A program made the translations under genes and the position numbers. From Opisthocomus hoazin (taxonomy: Eukaryota; Chordata; Aves; Opisthocomiformes; Opisthocomidae): 64,000 bases of DNA. The stretch is taken from positions 15,478,417 through 15,542,416 of the forward strand of contig NC_134415.1 in NCBI RefSeq assembly GCF_030867145.1. Direction: 5' to 3'. Position 1 is the stretch's first letter. Every line of letters begins with the position of its first letter. The notes under the pieces are model-generated. The model ran no database searches. It had not been told where the DNA came from and saw only the letters and a list, made by a program, of their open reading frames with translations. Below, one piece after another: positions 1 to 59,500 of the stretch.

Positions 1-41998
<41,998 letters not shown>

Positions 41999-42100
41999 CT
42001 CGGCAGCGCGCAGGTAGCGGCGGAGGCGCATCCGGAAGCGGGAGGCGCGCAGGCGCCGGCGGGCGGGGGCGGCCGCGCGCAGGCGCCGCCAGAGGGCCGG
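41999..42100 (-). other. HEATR5B: Probable HEATR5B non-coding exon 1 (5'UTR); 5' end approximate
   Basis: On the minus strand a good donor, GAG|GTGCGT, lies at 41999/41998 inside the CpG island. A non-coding first exon is expected because exon 2 begins with 43 bases of 5'UTR after an acceptor. The transcription start cannot be read from sequence; the upper limit given is a guess. Confidence 0.45.
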
Positions 42101-42118
42101 GCCGGGCCGGGCCGGGCT
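42094..42118. repeat. GGGCC tandem repeat
   Basis: Four perfect GGGCC units followed by GGGCT, within the shared promoter island. Confidence 0.9.
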
Positions 42119-42451
42119 GAGGGGAGCCGGGTGAGCGCGGGGACCGGGCCCGCTCCCCTCCCCCGCGGCTTTGGGCCGAAGCTTCGGGGCGTCGCGGCCG
42201 GCGGTAGCGGAGCCCGGAGAAACGCGCGGTGGGCGCGAAGGTTGGCGCGGGTGCCCCGAGGGAGGGAGGGGGCGGAGGCAGCCCGGGCCGGGGTCCCCCC
42301 GGTTCCCGCCCGTCAGCCTCCGGCCGCGCACCGAGCGCGGCAGGCCTGAGCGGCCAGGGCTTGCTGTGCGGGTTCTGCGTCTGAAACGCGCGGTAACGCC
42401 CGCGGCCGGTGTTCGGAGGAAGGGGGTCGGAGCCGGGCGGGCGTGCTGGCC

Positions 42452-48043
<5,592 letters not shown>

Positions 48044-48989
48044 AGCATTTCTACAGGAAGGAGTCGTAGATAAGTACGTATAGTTCATTATATCTTTTAG
48101 AAGGTTCAGAGCGTGCCATACTGAATAACTCACACCAAAGTATGCAGAATAATAGTTACGTTAACAGGTTAAACTCTCACATTTCTGGAGCATCTTACAG
48201 ATTTTCTGCTTGACGCACAATTTAATAGCAATTAAAACTTTGCGTTTATAATTGAACTACCATAATTGAGAGGCAAGTTAAGCCTTCCCCAGTCTTTGGT
48301 TATGCCCTGCCCAACTAAACAGGATCAGCTGATAATAAAGTTCAAGTTTGAGTAAGGCAATAAATATTGGCTGGTTACTCTGTTGTATAATGTGTTAAGC
48401 ATGTTTTTTTCATCTTCACAGAGATGACTAAACATCAGACCTCTTTTCCTTACTATCTTAGACTCGGTGGGAAAAAAAAAAGCTTGTGAAACGTTACAGT
48501 GGCATTATTTGAACCAATATTCTGTTGTATGTAAAGATGCATGTTTTGCATAACTAAGTAATACCGTATCATGTTGTTGGTGGATTTTACATATTAAAAA
48601 TAGATTTTAATAGACTTTTTATTTTTGGGGAACAGCAGTTGCTACTGTAAACAGTCACTAATAGAAAGATACTGCCGAAGTACACAAATACTATGGGAAA
48701 AAAAAGTATTAAAAGCTACTGGGACAAGCTTAATATTACTTAACAGTAAGAAGGTAATATTATGGGTGCTCTGTCCAAGAACTGTAAAGGATATTCAGCC
48801 AAAGTTTGTCACATATCAATTTTCATATTTTAAGAGTAGTTTTACGGGTGAAAGGGAAGAGGATGTGGAACTAGTGGTATTTTGTGTGTGTCAGGATATC
48901 ATTTCTCCCAGATCTTGACCACTGCAAAGAAATACTAATTAGTCCAGAATAGCGAAATGCTCTATGTATTTGTGATTGATGATAAGGAG

Positions 48990-48995
48990 AATAAA
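48990..48995 (+). terminator. Candidate GPATCH11 poly(A) signal (distal)
   Basis: AATAAA about 950 bases after the stop. Two proximal alternatives are at 48334 and 48359. Confidence 0.45.
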
Positions 48996-49038
48996 ACAAC
49001 TTCAGGCCTTACAAAAGGATGTAAAAATCAGATTCTTA

Positions 49039-49044
49039 TTTATT
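49039..49044 (-). terminator. Candidate EIF2AK2 poly(A) signal
   Basis: TTTATT on plus is AATAAA on minus, about 1.35 kb after the EIF2AK2 stop codon. Confidence 0.45.
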
Positions 49045-50396
49045 GACAAATACTTGCAGCAGAGCAGCAATAATTTCCATAAGAATATAAAAATTACTAT
49101 GCAATATTTTATATAATTCCTTTTAACCACACACTTTTAACTCACTTAACATTTCAGAAAAAGCATACAGTATTTTTTGTGACACGTAGTGCATATTTTT
49201 CTGCTTGGAAATCTCTGCTCACTTGCCTTTATGGAGTTATGTGGGCTCCACAGCAATGAATAGTTTGACAGGATACAGCTCAAAGACAAACATCTGAAGG
49301 AGTAATGTGCCTGTCTTTTCTCCCTGCTCCCCCCCACCACACACAATTCTTCCAGTCCAGGCAGGTCTGAACTCTGAAGTATGTAACTAAAGAGTAACGG
49401 GCAAATTTTGGGGGGGCTGACAGTAAGGCCATCAAGGTATTCAGTACACTTGGTTAAGGGTTAGGCAAGCCTCGATATTACAGTAAGGGATTAAAACCTA
49501 GCAGTATGGGAAAGAATGTTTAAGGTGCTCTCTTGGCACAGGATTTAAAGTGGTTACTGCTGAGGAAATTCTGGAGAATTTTGCTATATTAAGAGCACCT
49601 TAAAGTGTTCATTTCAGGGAAAAAAAAAACCAACTCAAAACCTCAGATTTTCACAAGTTTAGAGCAAATCTAAACTAGATCTCCTAGAAGCTGAATGCTT
49701 AACATTTAAATTCTCAAGGAATCTTTACCTTTAAAAATATGTATTTTTAAATTCTAGAGCACTGAAGGTGCTAGGTGTGCAACAGGTGTTTAGAGATAAG
49801 AAAGTTCACCTTAGAGAACTGAAATTCAGTGAAAAATAACCCACACCTAATTCTAGTATCCTTTCTACCAAAATCAGTCTTGGTATTAATGGGAGCATTT
49901 CTAGTAATTGTTAAAAACATCACTGAACAAACCAGAAAGGTTTGAGTCACGTGCCACAAGACAGCACTTCTTCCACAGAAAGCAACAGATAACCTCAACT
50001 AATAGTGGACACAGCACGTGTCAAGAGCATGGATACAGGTTTGCCACAGGCAATTTCGCACCACATCAACGTGATCTTCTAAGAAACAAGGACTAGATTC
50101 CTGTACTTGTTGTACAATATAGTTCAGCTCATGCACAGCTTGTGTTTCCAGGTAAAAATCGCAACAGATTGCTTGCAGAAGTTCGCTGTCCTGGTCTGCA
50201 GCTGAATGGTGATGTGACTCTTCTGGCTAACGAGCTCCTGAGTGGCAGGAAGGCAAAACACCAAGTAAAAGACATATCCAAAGTCTTGCTGTTGCTTCTT
50301 ATATTTACTGTTATTTCATCAGTTTCAACAGACATCAAACTCTGGATTTAAACACAGTCTGAAAGCCTTTTAAAAGGGCTTTTACTGAGTATGAGC

Positions 50397-50501
50397 TTTA
50401 AATGAATTGTCTTTATCAACAGACTTGAAAAGCTCAAGTATTGCAGATGCAGAGTATCTTTCTGAAGAGTCTCTTGAAAGCATCTTTTTGATGATGGGTG
50501 C
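50397..50501 (-). CDS. EIF2AK2: EIF2AK2 last coding exon
   Basis: [20 protein letters not shown] to KDNSF, then TAA at 50399-50397. It carries the R-D-x-S-x-R subdomain XI arginine. The 3'UTR continues to lower coordinates. Confidence 0.95.
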
Positions 50502-53500
50502 CTGCAAAAAGAAATTACATGTCAATAAATTATTTTTTATGAGTAAATAAACTAACTGAAATAATGTATTAAAATGCCATACCTTTGTTGGAAATTCACT
50601 GGTGAAGGGCTGTGGAAGTTTACCTTCTCTAACACCAGGCCATACCTGAAATTCATAAAAGAGAACAGTTTCAGTATGTTTTCCTTGATGGTATTTTGCA
50701 TCTCACTTTACGACCCATATAATTTACTGAAATAATGACAAAAAAACAAATCTACAAAAAAGGTAAGGCTTCAAAAAGAAAAGTAACAGTAAACCGTTTG
50801 AAAATGTTTTTCTGTTTAGTTGTACTTTGTTTTGTTTTCATGGTCTTGTCATCAATTGTTGTCCCTTTTTAAACTTAAAGGCTTCACAGTCTACAATGAT
50901 GTGTTTGTTTCAGCAAGCCTCTCTATTTCAGAACCATTATCCCTCTTCCCTTAATTTAAAAGTAGTGGTTTGATAGCCTCTTACCACAATAAAAAAAAAG
51001 TACTATACGACTACATTTACTACTTTGGATGTCACTATTTGCAAGCCAAGCAGGTGTGCTTCCTCCCGCTTACGTTGTTCAGTACTGCACACTTATTTTT
51101 ATGTCACTGCAGAAAACACTACGTGGATTTCCAAGCAACTAACGTATAGAGGATTTCTAACTGTATGCTTTCAGAAACTTTCAGGGTGACAACTGGGTTT
51201 TTTACCCCATGATGCAGCTTTCTGGGTAAACAGAGCCGTCCACATCATTCACTTTGCTGTTACCTAGCGGAACGTGTACCTGAAGAAGATGACAGTCATA
51301 TTCTTGCACACTTAACTGTGCATCCTGAATCATTAGCTAGGCTTATGGATGCTGCAGCCTGGCTTTATCCAGTAAAACAACAGCTCCTGTGAACTTCAAG
51401 CTTTTTGCTTACTCTTCAGCAGTAGCTTTAGGCCTGTGACCCTACCTGCTGGTCATCAGCTGAACCAGTTACTCAGCTCATAATCATCAACTTCCCTTTT
51501 GCATGACAGCCTTTCAGCAGGGCTTGCCAGCACCATACAACAGAGTTTATCATGTTCCATTAGGTGAAATTAGTTTTTAAGATGATCGAGCAGCTGAAGA
51601 TTATCTTAGGACCTTCTATCCACAACTTCCCCACCAGACTATGGACACAAGATTTTTATGATTTAAGGAAACAAGACTACATAATTGGTCCTGTCCTTTT
51701 GATTGTAAACACATTTACACAGCCAGCTGTGAGCAGGAACAAGATGTCTTAGAAAATACTGCAAGGTAGCTAAACAGAGCGAAGTTGAACCTGCGAGTCG
51801 AGCAGACACATTGGTGTGGTTTTGTTCATATTGGCAAAGTACAAAGCTAACAGTGTTCAAGAGTTTCATGGGTCCAACCATGTACATATATCTTACTTTA
51901 GACAAGATACTCAGCAGCTACATCGCTGTCCTATAAATATGAGAATATGAGTCATTACACTAATAATGTGCAAAGTACCAAGAAAAAGCAAAAGATACCT
52001 TTTCAAATAAGGCTTAAGTAAGTAGCACTGGTTTTCTTTTTGAAGTAACTTCTTTTTCAATTAAAGCTACATATGCCAAATCTTTTGTTTTCATTTTGTA
52101 AAACTGGAAGTGTTTTGGCTTGATAGAAACTTTTTTATTGTTCCGCTATGCAGTGAAGACAAGAGCATCGCAGAGACAAAACCCTCCCAGTCATAACTTT
52201 TACTTCCTAAAATTAGAATACTACTCCCTTCAGATACTCTGATCAAACAACAAGGTTTATCAGAAACTTGAAATCTTTTTTGCTAGACATTATTCTTTAG
52301 CATGCTTGGGCTTTAACGTGTATGTCAGTAGGACATGAGTGAAGTAAAACCAGTAATATTTCTTTGCCTCAGTTATTACATTTCAACCAAGGTGTGAGGA
52401 CTCACAGAAATGAATCAAGGGGAAAATGTAGAGACAGTACTCCAGGAATACAGATGCCTTCTAGGATTAGGGGTCTGGAGCATCTCTCAAAAGGAAAGGC
52501 TGAAGGAGCTGGGCTTGTTTAGACTGAAGAAGGGAAGGGTGAGAAGAGATCTTACAAATGCTTATAAATATCTCAAGGGTGGGTGATAGGAGGATGGGGG
52601 CAGACTCTTTTCAGTGGTGCCCAGCGACAGGACAAGGGGCAATGGGCACAAACTGAAGCACAGGAACAACTTCACTCTGAGGGTGACGGAGCACTGGAAC
52701 AGGCTGCCCAGGGAGGTTGTGGAGTCTCCTTCTCTGGAGATACTCAAAACCTGCCAGGACAAGGTCCTGTGCAGCCTGCTGTAGGTGACCCTGCTTTGGC
52801 AGGGGGCTTGGACTAGATGACCCACAGAGGTCCCTTCCAACCCCTACCATTCCGTGATTCAGTGCGATTCTAGCATGCAATCAGCATGTGATAGCAGCAA
52901 CAAGATGATACAATGATGGTGAGCCTTTTTTTTTTTAAATTTATAGATGACATACCTTAGTTTTCTCATGACAGCTGAGTGCTGAAAGCATTTCAAACCA
53001 AATTAATCCCAGTGCATAAATATCTACTTCCTTTCCATATCTGTCCCCAACCTACAAAGATTAGAACAAGAACAATATAGACATCATATCCAACTGGACA
53101 GCACTTCTTAAAGCAAAATTTGAAGTCAGTAGAAATTTCCACCCCAAGGCGACAGGACTGGCCCTACTTCATCTTATTAGTCATTAACCCTTTCTGCTAC
53201 AGACCTTTTAAATAGTGACTGTTATGTCACATTAAACAGTCGGAAATTAAGACTTCCACAGGCCTATACAGATACAGCATGCCAATACCGCTCCATCACA
53301 AATAATGAAACAAATAGAAAGACTCAAATGTCACAGTTAACAGAGGTCCGAAATTCAGACTGAAAGACATGGCTGGCAGCCTGGTTTTGGAAGAGCATTC
53401 CTTACAGCACGCAGTCTCAGACCCTGTCGGTTAGTACAGGAAAATGAAATCGCCACACTTGCAGGCAGCTTTCTCCAGAATACACCGTATCCTTGTACAC

Positions 53501-56500
53501 AGTCATACCAGGGAACTTCAGGCAACTTGGTTTAGTACTGAGATTAGGATTATGGACATCCAATGCTGAGTTTATAATGCAAATCTAGTTACAGAGACAC
53601 TAATATAGCAGGATAATTACCTGTTCTGGTGCCATGTATGATTTTGTTCCTCTGTTCTCAGTCAGAGTCCCATATGCCACAGATGTCACAAGACCAAAGT
53701 CACCTATTTTTATTTTATCTTCATGTGATATGAATATATTCAGAGGCTACATACATATAAAAAAAAAAAATCACCATATGACCAAGGTTTATCATCAAGC
53801 ATAATCAACCACAGAAGTGCTCTCCATAAAATCTGATCGTTGTTCACAGAAGTTAGCATTAAGAAACTGATGGAGTGGAAAACAGAAAAAAAGTTCAATT
53901 ATTTTTTAAAAACACAAACTAAACTTATAGTAGTACATGCCACAGTAACTGCAACTTTTTTTTTCCACTAGCTTAGTCACAACTGTATCATGCTTTAATG
54001 CTCTTCAAATACATTATGCGTATAACATTTCATATCCAGAAGTGCATTTTAGTCTTCCGTCCTAGCCCTTGGATTTGATAGACTCAGGCAAAGCATTTAG
54101 GCTCACTCACATGGAATTCCGTTCAAATCAAAGGTTCCCTTAAGCACAGCAAGATTATTGGTACTAAGTCAGCTGCAGAGTTAGGGCTTACTACAGGCTT
54201 CTCACAATATCAGTTTTAAGTTTCTCTTGAACTTCCCATTTTTAAATTCAACAAAGTCATAAGCAGCTAAAAATAGAATTGTATATGCTTGGATAAAGTT
54301 TCCCAAAGAAGATAAAGAAGCTACATTTCTGAATGTTATTAAAACAAAATCCAATAGCCTCATGCTATCATTGACTCAAAGAAGCTCCAGTGGACTGTAA
54401 GGCCAGGAGGGACTTAAATATTAACAGGAAGAGATCTTTGTGTCAAGAATGCCCAGCGCAGTTCTTCCGTTCAGGTTTGACCATGTCCACACACATTTAA
54501 TACGGTACCTATAGCTGGCTACACTATTCGAAGGCTCTGTTGATAACAGGCACAAATGGGATTCATGTCGGCTTGAACCTGTTCTGCAGCTTTGATTCTG
54601 GGACATGGAGATCTCAGATGGCCAAGCATCTAATCTGACAGCAGATCAAAGCGGGGAGAAGAGTTCCTAATTCAAATGCACACAGACAAGTTAGCAATAG
54701 GACGTGGAAGCAGGTTACAGCCAGATGCCATCGGTAAGGGACTGGTGCAGCAGATTCACAGGAACAGGGAAAAGTAGGAGATTGAGCTGAGATGAAAATA
54801 CAGTAGGACTGAAGGAGCAAGAAAATACAAAGCACACAGAGTGGGAAGAGCTAAGAATTAGTGGGTGAGGAGAGAAGGCACTTCTTAGGCCTCTTTCCCA
54901 GGCATCTGGGGAAAATAATGAGTGTATATTTGTGGTTCCTCCCAGTATTGTAGCAATAAGCCTGACAGAAAAGCTCTAGAAAATAAGAACGTATCTGTCC
55001 CTAAGAGAAGATTCTACAAGTAGCCAGTGAACGTGATCTGGAACTACACTGTGAATGCAAAAGATTTCAATTGGTGGCTCAAGAAGTCCATAAACTTCAG
55101 GTAACTGGAAGTCTTGAGAGGAAGGGAACATGCATCAAGGACAGCGTCACTGTATCATCTCTCAGCTCTAACTCTCTCTAGGTATTTGGAATTGGCCACT
55201 GTATGAGGAAAACAGCATCCCAGATCAACATTTAATGTGACCCACTACAGCTGTTTTTAGGAACACCACCACACTAATGACTTTTTCACAGAGTGATTTA
55301 AAACGCTGCAAGCAACATTATAGCCGGCATATGAGGCCCTGAAGGCTTGCAACTTTGTCCTTTATAATCTTCATGTTGAAATAAAATCTTTTTATAATTG
55401 TGCTCTTGTAGGGACTGAAATTCTTCCCACAAAAGTAGCATTCAAGTATTTGTATGCATACATGATACAACAGCAACTAGAGTACGTTGTTATCAAACAC
55501 AGCATGTATGAGGATAGCTAAACTATCCCTTTACAATATGGCAAGAGCAAACTTCCTAGACTCAACTTTTTTTCTTTAATTATTTTATCAAGTAAAGTTA
55601 GTATTTCTTTTTCCAGTAAGCAGTCTTGTGACCCAGTAACACATAATACACTGAAAATGCCTGTTAACTGATGACTACGGTACATTTTTTGAACCACTGC
55701 ATTCTGAGATCCTCCAGTTTGCCTTCTGATTTTAGGATGAAGTCCAGCCAGTTGCTGAAAAAAAAAATTCATCGCTAGCAATATCAGAAGAGGCACACTA
55801 CTAGGGTACATAGTACACTAAACAAGGACTAGAACAATTTAACACTTTGAAATTCCAATAAGTACTATTTTTGTCTATTTTTTTTAAATTACCTATCCTA
55901 CTGACCTTGAGGTCTCGATGAATTAACCCTTTAGAATGAATATGTTCCACTCCTGTCAGTATTTGTAAAAATTTCGTTTGTGCCATCTTGTGATACTTTC
56001 GGTTTTGTCTATTGTTTTGAATCCAGTCTTCCAATGTCCCTTGTTCACATAATTCCATTTGGATGAAAAGACAGAGAACTGTGTCTGACTTCTGCCTGCA
56101 AAAGAAAATTATATATCATATTGAAATTGGCAAGATACAATTCCTCCCAAACCATCAATGATTCTCAGGTTCCTCCTCTTTAAAAAACCTTTTTGTTAAT
56201 TATTATTATTTTTGGAGTTCCCCAAAACAAAGTCTGCAAGTTCCTTAATTTTAAAAAAGATCCTAGACCAATTTGTACTGGATATCAACAAATACAACTG
56301 CAAACCGAAGAATCCCTGCTCAGTTGCTGCATACCCTGGGAATATTCCTAACATTTTGCCTGCTTCCTTGTTCACACTGAAAGATTTCCAAGTGCCCAAA
56401 TTCTGCTCCCCTCAATCCTACAGGCACGTCCTATACAGAAAGAAACAGCACAGTCCTTGGCTCCCATCTTGCCCTGTAGGAACTGCTGCAAGTCCCTGGC

Positions 56501-59500
56501 AGGTGTTCTCTATTCTGCTCAACAAACACAGCATTAGCCTCCCTCTCTGACCCAGAATGATCACATTCTTTCAAACTCTGTCCCTTCAAACAGGTAGTGC
56601 AGTGACCACCTGTGACATCACTCTGTGAGTTAGAGAAACCCTTCTGAGAGCAGGAATCTAGAGGAAATATATTCATCCACCTGGCAGCCTCACACTTTCC
56701 AGAAGAGTTCTCTCACCACCAGCCCACAGGGTAGGCTGAGGCTGGAGATGGTGAGGGGAAGGACAAGATGAAAAGGAGAAGGCACCACTTTTTCCTACTT
56801 GCACTGTGTGATCTGAGTGCCCTGAAATAAAGCCACCTGAGGCACTGAAAGAAGCATTAAGTGGTTCGGGACTCTCTCCAGCCTTGAGATCAGGGCACTA
56901 AGTGGAATTCCAGGCTGGCACCTCAGCTTTGAAGACTTTTTTTTCTGTCTTTTACACTATAACTGTTCAATGTAAAATGCATAAGTGATATTGAGACGCC
57001 AACATATTAATGGTTGGGTTTTGACAAGTGACTTTACCCCACTTTATTCCTCATTTACTGAGCACACTGGACAGATACCACACCAACCTTAATTTTGAAT
57101 TTCTTAATATTTTGTGGCTCTAGGTACGTGTGGCAACCTATCTGAAGGGTATGAATGTACAGTAAGTGAAAAAAGCTTACCACAGAAGCTTTGAAAATGT
57201 GATAACCTAACTTACGAGTAAAACTCTCACCACTGTTCCCAGAAGCCTTAGCATTGAAAGACTACCTCTAAATGAAAGAGGATTTCATTTTGTATTTCTG
57301 TTCTCGACAACCAAAACTGTTTTGGGCATTATGCTTAAAATGCTAACCAGAAATACTAGAATAACCCAGAAATAATGAAATCTATGAGAGCTACTGGTTG
57401 ACCAGTACTTGTTAAAAAAAGGAAACTCCTGATCAGGATTTTAGCAGCCAACTGCCAGACAATTTTTTAGTTTCTGTTCTTAATTCTAGCCCCAAATTTT
57501 GAGTTCTGCATTCTTAAATTCCTCAATTGATTCAGCAAGTTCTGTGTATTAAGAGAAAGGAGAAAGATAAAATTACATAATGTATCTTATTCTTCAAGGA
57601 AAAGAAGATACAAATATACTTAATAACATAAGACCTGCTGCTGAAAAGTACTATGCCTTTTTTACTAACACTACATATGTAAGTATGCATATGAATTTAT
57701 ATTTGTATAATGATTTATAACCAGTCATCTGCCTTTCTTTCACAAAATTCACTATGGCAAACAAGGTTGTGAGTGCAAACTACTATCTTGCAGTTACCTT
57801 GAGTCTGGATAAGTTACGTGGTCGTACCCTTTCCAGCTACAATAATACCGCACTATGTTTTCATGCTCAAGTCCTGCAAGTCCTTTTACTTCACGCTTTA
57901 CATTCCTATTTGGAGGAGCGAAAAAAAAAAAAGAAAAAAACCCAAATGACATTTCCCTATAAAAATTTAATACTAAGTGAAATAAATGCATGATATCAAG
58001 TAGCAGTATACAGATAGTTTTACATTAATTTAGAAAAAGAACATAACATTCCCCTTCATACAAGTTCAAAATTGTAGTTTCAAATTATGTGGGTTTTATC
58101 TGCTCAGTTATTCAAAGTGCAAAAATGTTTTAACTATATTAGAAATGAAAGCCCTACCCAAAAAAAGCTGAAAAAAGCAGATCGTTGCAACATGTAATTA
58201 CATGAGACAGCCAAACACAATGTCGCGAACACCTATGTTTTCTTTTCACCTCTGAAGTTTGTTTACATACACAGAAGTCAGTGTAAATACTCATGAAGAA
58301 CTATTACTAAATTTGGCCTACACTCATTGTAACATTGCCTCGTGAAGCAAGGTCAAACCCATAAGCAGACCAGCAGTCTTTATCTGAAGAATCAGTAGAA
58401 TGTTTTTTTTAGTATAGTTCTCAGGATTGCAATACAAATGAAAATAATGTTTGTTTGTGAAGAACACAAGAATTTGAAGGGCAGTTGCACAATGTAGGGA
58501 ACAAGTATCTCCAACACCTTGAAACTTTTCTAATAGATAAAAGAAATTCAAGTTTTTCAGCTGCTGATAAAATACTCCACTAGGTACTGCTTACTGAAAA
58601 TTCCTTTAAAAAAAAAAAATAAGATCATCATTCTCTGTTGAGATTTACAAAGGACAGGTAACACAGCATGAGAATAATGACAATGAGGGTCATATGTAAA
58701 ACATTTTGTGGGTTGTAATTGGAAAATGCATTACTTTCATTTTTCTCTGTTTTCCCTAATTATAGTCGCTATGCATTACTGACAGGTAAATTTTCCACGT
58801 AAACTGGCAAAAGTAACAGTGCTGCTTTCAATATTTTATTAATCAGCAAGTTTTCTTCAAACACATTTTGCAGTATTAACAACCAGAGCACTACTGTGTT
58901 CAAGAAAGTAGAACTTAACAAATCTACTTTTTCACAGCTGCCTCTGAAATTGTTCCAGCACACACAAAAATTAACAAAGTTGCATGCCATTTTCAGCTTC
59001 ATTTAGAAATAAAAAAAACAGTTTACCAGAAAGAATGGACAATTAATAATGAAAATTGCTTAAATGCTCCTAGGATTATTAAAGAGACAAAACAAAGTAC
59101 TAAAGTCTTGATTAAGGTTGTCCTAAAACAAAAAAAACAGAAGTAAATATACTGTACGTACTCTGTGAAGCGTACTCGTTTCACTGCATAGGTTCTCTCA
59201 TCAAGCTTTGCTGTTGCTTTGAAAACATTCCCAAAACCACCTTCACCAATAGGCTCTATATTTTTAAAACTCTCAAGAAATCTTAAAAAAAAAAAAAGAA
59301 ACAACTTACAAGATATAAAAACAATCCTGACATATCTAATACACCTACTGAAATATCATTCTACAGGGATCACTCAACACCTATACAGGTCTAAATCATA
59401 CTCTTGAAGATTAAAAAAACAAGGGAAACTGACCCTTGAAAGCATGTAGGTTCGTTACCTTCAGATCTTCACACAAATAACTTTTGGTTGTAAGCATTAA

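Larger units (their letters stand above)
48044..50396. other. Convergent 3'UTR region of GPATCH11 (+) and EIF2AK2 (−)
   Basis: About 2.35 kb between the two stop codons. It probably consists of the two 3'UTRs with little or no true intergenic DNA. Plus-strand AATAAA hexamers occur at 48334-48339, 48359-48364 and 48990-48995. The only minus-strand AATAAA I noticed is at 49039-49044 (read as TTTATT on plus). I see no repeat element or additional reading frame of interest. Confidence 0.6.

Noticed and set aside
54388..54415. AAGGCCAGGAGGGAC, reminiscent of old L3/CR1 tails
   Set aside because: The match is too short and has no extended similarity that I can see.
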